The notes under the pieces are model-generated. The model had not been told where the DNA came from. It did no database searches and saw only the letters and a program-made list of their open reading frames with translations. Made by a program: the position numbers and the translations under genes. 64,000 bases of DNA, taken from NCBI GenBank assembly GCA_947471745.1, contig CANJKZ010000170.1, positions 1,514,501 to 1,578,500 of the forward strand, given 5' to 3'. How positions within the stretch are numbered: position 1 is the stretch's first letter; every line of letters begins with the position of its first letter. Source of the DNA: Closterium sp. Naga37s-1 (taxonomy: Eukaryota; Streptophyta; Zygnematophyceae; Desmidiales; Closteriaceae). Shown here piece by piece: positions 1 to 9,795 of this stretch.

Positions 1-510
1 CGGGACCGACGGGGCTGTGGAGATACAGCACGACTGAGGGGAGGACGACGAGTCCACTGGGAGGAGGAAAGGGACTCAACTGGTGGAACAGGAGGGGACG
101 ACAGGGGACCACGAACAAAGCGTGCAGGTGCTGGGTCGGGGAGGTCGCGTAGTCGCAGTCGCTGCTGCTCCGCCTCCTCTGGCGTCTGCTGCGACGGTAC
201 CGGCCCCTGCTGCTGCCGTGACTCCTCCTCTACTCTCTCCTGCTGCGTCTGGAACTGCACCTGCTGCTGCGGGTGGGACTCCTGCTCTACCCTCTCCTGG
301 TGCGGCCGTGACTGCTCCTCTACTCTCTCCTGCTGTGTCTGTAACTGCACCTGCTGCTGCGGGCGGGACTCCTGCTCTACCCTCTCCTGGTGCGGCCGTG
401 ACTCCTCCTCTACCCTCTCCTGCTGCGGCTGCAGCTGCACCCGCTGCTGCGACCGGGACTCCTGCGCTACCCTCTCGTGCTGCTGCTGTGACTCCTCCTC
501 TACTCTCTCC

Positions 511-520
<10 letters not shown>

Positions 521-590
<70 letters not shown>
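521..590. repeat. (CTG)n trinucleotide tract, about 23 units
   Basis: An uninterrupted CTG/CAG run inside the Pro/Ala-rich linker downstream of the Cop-1 integrase. It would read as a homopolymer (Gln, Ser or Ala depending on frame). Length polymorphism between individuals is expected. Confidence 0.95.
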
Positions 591-591
<1 letters not shown>

Positions 592-2093
592 GCCCTCTCA
601 AATCGCTCACGCTCCTCCCTCTCCAACCGGAGGAGACGCTGCTCACGGGTCAGGAAACGTACAGTGCGCGGTGTAGGCGCCACAGTGCCAGTGCCTCCAG
701 CTCCAGCACCCCCAGAACCAGCAACTCCACCACCGACACCCCCGGGGCCTCCAGTACCTCCCGCGGGAACACCCCCAGGCTCCGCAGCAACCGACCGCAG
801 AGAAGAAGGAGGAGGAAACTGCGGGACGGACGGGAAGCCAGGGGGTGAGGCAGGCCGAGGCCGCCGAGTCGAGGCTGCCGTGTCCTCCACAGGAGTGACC
901 TCCACGCCCACAACCCCTGCACCCCCAGAGCCGACACCACCAGCTCCTGCAGCCCCAGTACCCTCACCCTCCGCAACTGCACCTCCCGCACCCCCAGACA
1001 CGACAGGGACTGGACGCTGCGGGGGGGAAGACTGCGGAGTGACGTGCGACACACCTGACGGGGCAGGACGCGAAGGGGGGGGGGCTACCGGGGCGACTGG
1101 TGGGGGCTCAAGGGTGAGGAACAGCAGGGGGGAAAAGGCCTGAGTACCTCGGTGGGGGCGACTCCTGTAGTAACAGACAGACTCGTCGAACGTGACGTCC
1201 TGCGAAGCGAAGAACTGGTAGGTGACCGGGTCGTAGAACACCCAGCCGGAGGCGTCCAAAGGGAAGCCAAGAAAGACGCAGGCACGAGTGCGCGGAGACA
1301 ACTTGTTCGCGCCAGGGGCGCGAACGTGAGCCAGACAACCCCAGACGCGGAAGTCAGCTGCTACGCCCGGAGAACCTGTCCAAAGGGAGACCGGCGTCAC
1401 CCTTGGCCGTGCGTCACTGGGCCACAGGTTCAGCTGGTGCGCGGCGTAGCGGACTGCCTGGGGCCACAAGAACTGGGGGGCACCGGCATGGCACATGGAG
1501 GTCCGGGCAACCTCCATGACCAGGCCGATGCGTCGCTCGGCTACCCCGTTCTGCTGCGGTGATGCTGGTAGCGTGTAAGACTGGATGATCCCCCGACCCT
1601 GACAGAACGTCTCCAGGCGAGTGGAAGAAAACTCACCACCACGGTCCGAGTGTAGGCGAAGCCCACACAGGCCCTGGGCGCCACCCCACGCTAGTAGCCA
1701 CGGCTCGAGGACGGTAGGCACGTCGGCCTTCCGTCGCAAGGGGAAAACCGTGGTGTAGCGGGAGTAGTCGTCCACCACAATCAGGAAGTAGCGCTCCTGA
1801 CGTGGGCCAAGGACCGGAGAGGGGCCCCAGACGTCCAAGTGCAGGGTCTCGAAGGGAGCCGTAGTGGGGGGGAACGAGGAGGAGTGAGGGGCAGTGCGCT
1901 GCCGACCCTCGACGCAAGGAGTGCACAGCGGCGCAGGCGAGCGGGGAAGCGGTGCAAGCGACCCTGGGAGACCTGAGACCAGACGGTAACGTGCCATCCT
2001 ACTGAGACGCGGGAACGACAGGTGACCTAGACCGTGGTGCCAGAGGACCGACGGGTGGGTGAGGGACAGACAGTCACACGACACAGCAGCTAC

Positions 2094-2131
2094 CTGACCT
2101 GACCTGACCTGACCTGACCTGACCCGACTCA
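2094..2131. repeat. Pentanucleotide GACCT array
   Basis: About seven tandem copies of a 5-bp unit (gacct) near the end of the protease-bearing segment of Cop-1. On the minus strand it encodes a short SGQVR-type repeat. Confidence 0.8.
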
Positions 2132-2989
2132 GTGTGGTGGGACCCAGTGTGTAGTGAGTACAGACCAGATCCCGGCTCTCTGTGGAATGTGGCCAGGGGC
2201 GCCCCAGTGGCACCGACAGTGCAGGAGGCAACAGGCTCGTCCAGTGGGAAAGTAGTGACTACGCCTAGGTCGTGAAGGTGACTGACACCCACCAGGTTCC
2301 TAGAGAACGAGGGGCTGTAGTAACCTGTAAGAAAACCTGAGGGAGCCGCCGGACACGGAAGAGTGGTGGTGCTGCTAGCAACTACACGTCCCACAGAGGG
2401 GTCAGCCAAGGCGACAGTGACTGGAGTGCGCAGTGGTGTGAGGTCGGTACAGTCGCGAAAGAAACAGCTGGACGCTCCAGAATCTAGAGTGAAGGAAAGC
2501 TGTGCAGTCTGTGGGGTCGCACCCGAACCAGCTACAAAGGCTAGTGCTAGACTAGTGGTAGCTGCAGCTTCTACACAAAGACCCTCAGAGGCGCCGGGAC
2601 TGGAAACAACACACGCACCAAGACTGGAAACACAGGTCTCTACTCGTGCAGCCGGAAAGGGTCCTAGACCAGGCAGGTGAGACTCAACTGGTGCAGTAGT
2701 GCGCTGGCGAAGGCGCGAAGGCCAGTGCGGTGTAATAGCGTGAGGACCAAAACGCTCACGGTGGAGGTCGTCGAGTCGACGGTAGCAGCTGGACGCAGTG
2801 TGGTCAGGACTCCAGCAGGTAGTGCCAGCACCAGGGCCTGTCAGGGCCCGGTACCCGCAGGGGCCGACGTCTCGCCCACTGCTAGCTGAGCCACTGCTGG
2901 GGGCGCCACACTTTGGACCCGCAGGCCCCAACTGACGGGAGTGCTGCGGCTGGCCCTGCTGCTGTAGAACCCTAGTACATGCCATGTGA

Positions 2990-3435
2990 GCCTATGCTGC
3001 TACTGGTTCTGCTGAGGGCAGCCTAAGCTGCTGCTGGTGCGCTGGGGGCAGCCTGTGCTGCTTCTGGTTCTGCTGAGAGGCAGCCTAGGCTGCTACTGGT
3101 TCTCCAGGGGGCAGCCAATGCTGCTGCTAGTGCGCAGGCAGTTGCCTAAGCTGCTGCTGGTGCGCTGGCGGTAGCCTAAGCTGCTGCTGGTGCGCTGGGG
3201 GCAGCCTATGCTGCTGCTGGTTCGCTGGGGGCAGCCTATGCTGCTGCTGGTTCTGCTGGTTCTGCTGGTTCTGCTGGTTCTGCTGGTTCTGCTGGTTCTG
3301 CTGGTTCTGCTGGTTCTGCTGGTTCTGCTGGTTCTGCTGGTTCTGCTGGGGGCAGCCTACGTTGCTGCTGGTGCGCTGGGGGCAGCCTATGCTGCTGCTG
3401 GTGTAGCTGGCGGCAGTGTAATCGGCTGGGGCTAC
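2990..3435. repeat. Imperfect tandem repeat zone in Cop-1 with a 9-bp GGTTCTGCT core array
   Basis: Units resembling gctgctgctggtgcgctgg followed by ggcagcct recur through the interval. Positions 3247-3350 hold about a dozen perfect copies of ggttctgct. It lies where gag would be expected in this lineage, between the leader and the protease, and could be an expanded coding repeat or a replacement of gag. Confidence 0.85.
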
Positions 3436-4160
3436 TGACGGCGGGTGTGGTAGGTCGTGGGGAGGCAGGTTTCAGGTGGGGAAGCTGTTAAGGCAGCGGG
3501 CTACGGGTGAGGCGGCGGTTCTGTGCAGTTCTGTGCGGTTATGTGCAGTACTGTGCGGTTCTGTGAGGTTCAATGCGGTGGAGAGGACTGGGTGGGGCAG
3601 CTGATTCCGGGTGAGGTGCCTGGAACGGGTGGGGCAGCAGGTTTCCAGGTGGGGCGGCGGTTGTCAGGTCTGGGGCGGTGGTTTTCAGGTGGGGAAGCTG
3701 TTAAGGCGGCGGGTTTCCAAGTTCGGCGGCGGTTTTCAGGTCTGTAATGGCGGGTTTTCAGGTCTGGGGGGCGGTTAAGACGGTGGGCTGCACGTGCGCG
3801 CGGCCGCGACGTACTAGCGCGAAGCTGCAGGTGCGACTAAGGCTGCGCGCGCAGCTACGCGCGTTCGTCTGCTGCGCGCTAGAGGGCTGGGGGGAAACGC
3901 GCGGGGTAAAACGAGTGGGGCGCGGGGCAGAAAACGAGTGACGCACGGCAAAAACGGGTGGGGCGCAGGGCAGAAACGGGTGACGCGCGATGTCGACGGG
4001 GGGGCGCGACCTACTCGGGCTCTACGGGGCAGGGCCCTTCGGGCTATGGGTCGCTACGAGGCGCGCGGGTGGTGGGCCCATAGACTATCGAGAGAAATTT
4101 CGCCTAAGGAAAAAATCGCCTACGGGAAAAATCGCCTAAGGGAAACCTAGCTCTATACCA

Positions 4161-4291
4161 TGTTACGATAAGAATGAATTGATAGAAAATGTGAAGTACA
4201 ACCCTAGATATAGCAAACCCTAATCATGCAAGTAAGTAGAAACGTAACACCTAGACTAACCTAAACAACACATATAAAATATATGTTGACA
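4161..4291 (-). repeat. Cop-1 5' LTR (131 bp)
   Basis: Begins TG and ends CA on the plus strand (tgttacgataag ... tatgttgaca). Next to it at 4149-4160 is the complement of tggtatagagc, a match to the initiator-Met tRNA type of plant Copia primer-binding site. It contains two aaaccctaa-like telo-boxes. The sequence resumes at 4292 in the Cop-2 integrase, so 4291/4292 is the insertion edge. The other target-duplication copy lies outside the window. Confidence 0.85.
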
Positions 4292-5660
4292 GGTCGGAGG
4301 AAAACTCACCACCTCTGTCTGAGTGCAGACGCAGAACAGGAAGGTCCGAGCCGAAACTCTCGCTGAGCTGGCGATGGGTACCGCGGATCCAGACGATCAA
4401 CACCTCAGTGACCTCACCCTTGCGGCGCAAGGGGAAGACTGTGGTGTAACGCGAGTAGTCGTCAACGACCAGCAGGAAGTAACGCTCGTGACCCTGTCCA
4501 CGGACGTGGGCTGGGCCCCACACGTCCATGTGAAGAGTCTGCACGGGAGCCTCCGTCGGAGGGAACGAGGAGGAGTGAGGAGCGGCACGCTGCCGGCCCT
4601 CGACACAAGGAACACAGGTAGGGGCAGGCCCCGGAGGAAGGGGAGGGAGGGACCGGGGAAGACCAGAGACAAGGGTACGGGAGGCCATACCTCGAAGACG
4701 AGGCAGGGAGGGGTGACCAAGGCGGTGGTGCCAAAGGAGAGTCTCGTGTGACAGAGGACGACACGAGCAGGGGGCAGACGCTGGACTAGATCTGGACGCG
4801 GCAGCAAACACCTAACCAGACGCAGCTACCTGACTAGACGCAGTAACCGGAGGAGACGCAGTAGTCAGTGTGTACAATCACGACCCAGGCCGACGGGTGA
4901 ACGTGGCCAGGTGGCGGCCCGTCCGAGAGCAAGTGCAGTGGGTCACACGCTGACCTCTAGGGGTGAACTGGTCAACCCACGCGTCCTGAAGGTCAGCTCC
5001 ACTTACCAACTTCATAGAGAACGAGGGGAGGTGGAGTCCCGACAACAAGCCCGACGGGGCCGCAGGACACGGTAGAACCATGGAAGAGTGCGCAAGGACT
5101 GGGCCCCCAGAGGGGTCAGCCAGGGAGACTGCGACAGGCCGACTGAGCGGCGTGAGTGTGGTGCTGTCGCGAAAGAAGGAGCGCGAAGCACCAGAGTCAA
5201 GTGTGAAAGTGTGGAAGACATCAGTAGGTGCAGAGAGAGCAGACTCACCAGCACCTGGAGCAGCAGACTCACTAGTACCTGGAGCAGCATACGCACTAGC
5301 ACCTAGAGCAGCAGCCTCAATGCCCGGGTCGGGCGGAACACACAGGTAACAGTCACCCTCAGCACTATCAGTCACAGCATACATGGCAGCAATGATAGCA
5401 TCGAAATCAAGATCAAAGATAGCAACATTCTGCTTAAGCAGATCACCCCAACAAGGGAGCTCAACAGCGTCAGGAAACTGGGCGCGCCAGGCGTCAGTCA
5501 GGCGACTGATGCAGCGCTGCGCAGTGTGTGGCAGCCCGCACGTCTCCCCACGGCGCCCGCCGGTGCAAAGAACGTAAGTGCAGGGACCAACACCCCCAGG
5601 CCTCCCACGCCCAGTGTACCACTCACGAAGTTACTGGGCCGACGGGGTCTCTCGGGAACG

Positions 5661-6710
5661 CTACTGCTGCTGGCGCTGGCTACCACCAAAGCCTCCACGC
5701 TGCGCGGCTCCACCTCGACCAGCACCACCGCCGCCGCCACCTCCACCACCGCCGCCACCACCTCCACCACCGCTGCCTCCACCTCCGCTGTCGCTGCCTC
5801 CACCACTCCCACCGCCGCCACCGAAGCCCCCACTCCCGCCACCACCCCCACCTCCACCGCCACCCCTTTCGCCTCCTCCACCACCCCCTCCGCTGCCCCC
5901 ACCGTCCCCTCCACCACCCTTGCCCCCCTTGCCCTTGCTGTTGCGGCGCCTCCCACTAGGAGCAGACGAAGCCCTGACCTCCTTAGTGCGAACGAGGTCG
6001 ACAGCAGCAGCAGAAGCAACAAAGGGGAGAAGGGGGACAGGGGAACACCACTCAAAGAAAGGGGTGCGAGGGTCGCCGCGAGAAGCAGCCACAGCTAAGA
6101 TACTCTTCTCAGCTACAGTGAGGCGCTCCTCGAGCAGGTCAGCGGTGAGCTCGGTGGGGCAAAGGGAGAGAAAGTGGTCCCTGACTGAAGCAAGGGAGTC
6201 AGGGAGGCGGGTGACTAGGTAGTAAAGGGTGATGTACATGGGGGGGGGGTTCTTGGCACAGAACTCAGTGGGAAGTGCAGTGCGGTAGCGAGCGTCACTA
6301 GTGCGGAGGTGAGTAATGAGGTCAGCGACTGTGGCAAAGGCGGCAAGGTCATGGAAAAGGTACGGCAGCATGAGGCGGCTGAGGGCAGCAGTGGCAGGGG
6401 AGGAGTAGCGCGCTACGACGGCGTCATACAAAGACTGAGCAGTCTTGTACTGGCCAAAGTGCGCGTGCTCAGCAGACGGTAGGAGACTACGAACAGCAAG
6501 GCGAGCAACAGCATCACGAGTGGTCCACTGCAAGCGAACCGTACTGTCAGCAGAGGCAGCATGTGCAGTAGAGACTCCGGACGTGTGATCGAAAAGGGAT
6601 ACCCTGTCCCTAGTGTCACACTGAAGGAAGAGTTGCAGGTCGTCAACCCACACGTCAAAGTCAACCGCACGCCCCTCAGCATCAAAGGTGAGAACAGTAG
6701 GGGTAGCCAT
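5661..6710 (-). CDS. Cop-2 gag polyprotein segment
   Basis: The product starts MATPTVLTFDAEGRAVDF and carries a Copia-type gag/UBN2-like region (residues about 1-230), then a long Gly-rich, Lys-poor tract (about 250-349). The same N-terminus opens gag of Cop-5 (27539) and Cop-7 (53557), which fixes the start. The Gly-rich tail is shared by all siblings and precedes the non-canonical zinc knuckle. Part of a fossil element; no separate host function is proposed. Confidence 0.8.
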   Translation of the reverse strand: MATPTVLTFDAEGRAVDFDVWVDDLQLFLQCDTRDRVSLFDHTSGVSTAHAASADSTVRLQWTTRDAVARLAVRSLLPSAEHAHFGQYKTAQSLYDAVVARYSSPATAALSRLMLPYLFHDLAAFATVADLITHLRTSDARYRTALPTEFCAKNPPPMYITLYYLVTRLPDSLASVRDHFLSLCPTELTADLLEERLTVAEKSILAVAASRGDPRTPFFEWCSPVPLLPFVASAAAVDLVRTKEVRASSAPSGRRRNSKGKGGKGGGGDGGGSGGGGGGGERGGGGGGGGGGSGGFGGGGGSGGGSDSGGGGSGGGGGGGGGGGGGGGGAGRGGAAQRGGFGGSQRQQQ

Positions 6711-6779
6711 AGCGGCAGTAGCAGCAGTAGCAGCAGTAGCAGCAGTGGCAGTAGAAGCAGCAGTAGCAGTAGGAGCAGT

Positions 6780-7320
6780 GCAGGCAGGGCAGTGAGGCTC
6801 AGTGGGGCGGCTCGGCAGGGCGGCGCGGCTCGGCAGGGCGGCGTGGCTCGGCTCGAGGCGGCGCGGCGCGGCAGGGTGCCTACCAGAGGCGGGTGCAGGG
6901 CAGGGCCGCAGCTGGCGGTTTAGGTCAGGGCCGCGACCGGGGCGGCAGCAGGGCAGGGCCGCGACAGGGCGGCAAAGGCAGGGCCGCGACGAGCGGCGAA
7001 GTGCCAGCGACGGGCGGCGACGGGCCGGCGACGGGCGGCAACGGGCTGGGACGTGCCAGCGACGGGCTGGGACGGGCCAGCGACGGGCGGCGAAAGGGAG
7101 GGCCGCGATAGGGCGGCTGCAGGGCAGGGCCGCAGTGGGCGGCTAAGGCAGGGCCGCGACGAGTGGCGACGGGCCAGCAACGAGCGGCGACGGGCCGGGA
7201 CGGGCCAGGACGGGCCAGCGACGGGCGGCGAAGGCAGGGCCGCGACGAGCCGTACTAGGGCAGGGCGCGCGACGGCGCAGGTGAGGCAGGCGCGAGGCGC
7301 GCTTCGGGCAGGGCAGGAAA
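6780..7320. repeat. GC-rich tandem-repeat leader of Cop-2
   Basis: Short GC-rich units (gggcggc, cgacgggccagcgacgggcgg and similar) repeat imperfectly between the primer-binding site and gag. Equivalent arrays with different units occupy the same position in Cop-5 and Cop-7. Confidence 0.8.
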
Positions 7321-7380
7321 AAAAAATCGTGGTGGCCCAAAAAAAAAACGTTCCCACTAGGGAACCTGCTCAGAATACCA

Positions 7381-7511
7381 TGTCAGGATAGTGAAGGAAT
7401 GAATGTCTGAATGAGCAAGCAGGTGGGTACAAGTAGGAACCCTAAAAGTGTTGTACCCTATATGAACCACCCCACTACAGCCTAAAGAGACTATAGCATA
7501 TAAGATTGACA
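7381..7511 (-). repeat. Cop-2 5' LTR (131 bp)
   Basis: Runs tgtcaggata ... taagattgaca with TG/CA ends. It carries the shared box ccccactacagcct and a telo-box-like gaaccctaaaa. Interrupted Cop-3 gag sequence resumes at 7512. Confidence 0.85.
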
Positions 7512-7887
7512 GTCATTGTCATGTTGCCCATGACGTTGCGGACGGGTGCAATCGGTGGCTTCTGCTGCTGATGCTGAACCGTTGGGTTCAGGTTGCGCGG
7601 TGGGGGTTGATGCCCCTGGGCTGGACGCGTGACGTTTCGTGCGTCTTGTCGGCCGGACCAGTTGCTTGGATTGTTCTGACGAGGGTGAGATCGGAATTTG
7701 CATCGATCTGCCACGTGCCCGAAATTTCTGCAAATCTTGCAGTAAAGGCGCCGCGGCCGTCGCTCCTCCGTGTTGTCGGCGTAGAAAGCGAGCGTTCCCT
7801 ATCTCGTCACGGCGCTGGTCGCTGCTGATCCATATCCCTTTGTTCGACGAGCAGGGCGGCGCATAGGGCGGCCTCCGAGATGACCCC

Positions 7888-8379
7888 CTACTGTCGGAGA
7901 AGCGCCTTGCAGGGCCGCCACTCTGGGCCGAGCCCTTGAAGCACGATTTTCACGAATATTTCTTCGGAAATGTTGCTTCCCGACTTCGCGATTTGAACGC
8001 GTAAGCTCCGATAGCGATTGATGTAGCTGTTGGCCTTCTCCCCTGGGGCCATTCTTCTCTCCAGTAGCTGCTGGAGCAGGCGGCTCGACGAAACCAAATC
8101 CTTCGGTTGGTAAACGCCGTTCAGGTGGCGCCAAGCGTCGAGGGCTGGAGCAGGTGATGTTTTGTATGAGCGAATGCTCAACTGCTTCGCCGGCGACATA
8201 TTCCGCAGGAGGACGCTGTACGCCATCAACAACTCGTTGTAGTACTGCGCCTGGGCGTCAGCAGTATCCTCAGCGGGTCCCGAGTAGCTCCCGTCGAAGT
8301 AGTGAAATATCTGTGCATTTTGCAGTAGCAGTTCCAGCTCGAAGCTCCACGTATAGAAGTCTCTGCCGTCAAAACACAC
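7888..8379 (-). CDS. Cop-3 gag core (UBN2-type)
   Basis: The open segment contains FDGRDFYTWSFELELLL, then LDAWRHLNGVYQPKDL, LLERRMAPGEKANSYINRY and ILQGLGPEWRP-like motifs. These are the hallmarks of plant Copia gag (UBN2 family): a helical capsid-like region binding element RNA. A canonical CCHC knuckle follows downstream on the same strand. Fossil fragment. Confidence 0.75.
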   Translation of the reverse strand: MCFDGRDFYTWSFELELLLQNAQIFHYFDGSYSGPAEDTADAQAQYYNELLMAYSVLLRNMSPAKQLSIRSYKTSPAPALDAWRHLNGVYQPKDLVSSSRLLQQLLERRMAPGEKANSYINRYRSLRVQIAKSGSNISEEIFVKIVLQGLGPEWRPCKALLRQ

Positions 8380-8807
8380 ACTTGTCTTTATTTTAGATAT
8401 GCTAAAAAACCCAGATTGCGCAGAGAGAATTGCTTCTTCGTTGGGACGGGGAGTCTTGGGTGTTGAGCCATTTGTGTCGAGGGAGAAGGTATGCGGGGCG
8501 GTATTTTGGCCGTTTGAGGCCGGTTGAGTGGGTTGGAAAGATGTTCCGCATCGCCATTCCGCAATGTTTGGAGTTGTTGCTCCAGGCTGGTGAGTCGCTG
8601 AAGCATCTATGCGAGGGCGGCGGTTCCAATCGTCGTCGTTTCCTCGCTTGTCGCAGCCGGGTTGGTCTGCGTTTCAGCCGTCAGATTCGCCTGACCACCA
8701 GATCCTCCGGCCATTCTCACACGTGAGCGTGTGCCGGACGCCACTTTCCGTTCGCCGAAGATTTCGGAGGTGGCAGTGCGAAGGATTCTCGAGTCGCTCT
8801 CATACCA

Positions 8808-9233
8808 TGCTGTGATTAGAAGTTAGGATCACCTCAGGAAGGTTCGCACACGACTGAGTAGTGGTGGTGGGCCCTTGACCTCAATAGCAGAGTGGATGTA
8901 AAATGCTTGAGATGATTAAAACATGCAAGTACTAAGGTATAAATAAGAGTACAGGAAGGAATACGAATCGACCTAGCTAGCCATGTACTCTAAGGGGTAC
9001 ATCCCCTTATTACAGCGAAATCCAAACGTGCGACTCCATACAGTTACGAAACTGTCCGGGCATAATGCCACTGCTGCTGCCTGATGCTGTCTGCCCGATG
9101 GTCCAGATCCTTTTCGCAACCGTACGACGCTCCGTGTCACTTCCGCCTTTTCGTCTTCAGCTTCGGTGGTGCATGTTTTGATTGCTGCGGTAGGGAGTGC
9201 ATAGTGATGCCTCAATAATCACTATTCGTAACA
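8808..9233 (-). repeat. Cop-3 5' LTR (about 426 bp)
   Basis: Starts tgctgtgatt beside the primer-binding site and ends attcgtaaca. It lacks the short-LTR core box of the other Copia elements here but contains an internal aaggggtacatcccctt palindrome near 8990-9010. Confidence 0.7.
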
Positions 9234-9795
9234 CCTTGTGCCACGTGGCACTCTAGCTTTCTTGCATTCTACTTTGTACTCCCAAGAACTACTTTACGAC
9301 ATTCGGTCTTGCATGCTATATCAACCTTGCGCGTACTTGCCATTATCAACCAGTTCTCATCCAACTCTTCAATTACTCAGTAAATTCTTCGCCTATTTCG
9401 CCAATAGTTCTTTAGCCAAAGTCCTCCGCTGCGTTTCATCCTAGACTTAGTAGACCCCGCTAACTCTTTAGCGGATTTAGGCCAAGGGGCCTAATACTTA
9501 CAAGAGGTGTGCCTTCGACCAGTTACTGTGTTGAAGTTTGCCGCATTGAAAGGTTTGCCTACGTTCTACAGTAATTCAACTTCTCTGGAGGAGCAGCGAA
9601 CGACAACAGTCCTCTTTTTGGTTGCGCGTACACCTAGCCCGCGCCAATTTCAATCCCCCCAATTTCAAAGGGTTTGTCGTCGCCTGGTGGGGTTACAGCA
9701 CACGTGGCATAAACCCTTCCTAGAAGTGTCTTACTACCTCAAACATCAAAAGACCATCGCCAAAACCCGAAACAAAGTATTGCTTCCTAAGACAT

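Larger units (their letters stand above)
1..4291 (-). mobile_element. Cop-1: Ty1/Copia LTR retrotransposon, 3' part outside window
   Basis: Reading right to left: an LTR (4161-4291), a primer-binding site, a GC-rich repetitive leader (about 3440-4160), a CTG/GGTTCTGCT tandem-repeat zone (about 2990-3430), a knuckle plus aspartic protease (about 2074-2985, motif FTLDSGASS), integrase (about 1150-1930, DVWGP and VVDDYSRYTTVFPL, then LHSDRGGEFSS) and a Pro/Ala-rich linker (1-1150). RT and RNase H must lie left of the window. No ordinary gag is recognisable where one is expected. The integrase-before-RT order is inferred from its siblings Cop-5 and Cop-7. It is inserted in the integrase of Cop-2. 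It appears broken, with several disruptions, and is more diverged than Cop-5 and Cop-7. Treated as a fossil. Confidence 0.85.
4292..7511 (-). mobile_element. Cop-2: Ty1/Copia LTR retrotransposon interrupted by Cop-1
   Basis: From right to left: LTR 7381-7511, primer-binding site (complement of tggtattctgagcagg), GC-rich leader with tandem repeats (about 6780-7320), gag (5661-6710), CX13CX3HX4C knuckle (about 5500-5580), protease with FTLDSGASRSFF (about 4878-5384) and the N-terminal part of integrase with its HHCC zinc site and DVWGP / VVDDYSRYTTVFPL core (4292-4811). The rest continues beyond Cop-1, left of the window. Protein sequence is close to Cop-5 and Cop-7, so it is the same family. 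It looks broken in a few places. Treated as a fossil. Confidence 0.88.
7512..9233 (-). mobile_element. Cop-3: Copia element of a second lineage, interrupted by Cop-2
   Basis: From right to left: a longer LTR (8808-9233), a primer-binding site (complement of tggtatgagagcg at about 8795-8807) and gag (about 7512-8715) with a UBN2/DUF4219-type domain and a canonical CCHC knuckle (YCKICRNFGHVADRC, complement of about 7700-7745). This gag has no detectable similarity to gag of Cop-2, 5 or 7, and the LTR is about three times longer, so it is a distinct lineage. The pol region lies beyond the left edge. It looks broken and old. Treated as a fossil. Confidence 0.8.

Noticed and set aside
83-1143. Plus-strand Ala/Pro-rich open frames
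   Set aside because: They are the complement of the repetitive Cop-1 linker; open only because of composition and CTG repeats.
2363-2889. Plus-strand hypothetical proteins
   Set aside because: Complement of the Cop-1 protease region, which has family motifs on the minus strand.
5578-6222. Pro-rich plus-strand frame resembling an extensin
   Set aside because: Complement of the Gly-rich tail of Cop-2 gag.
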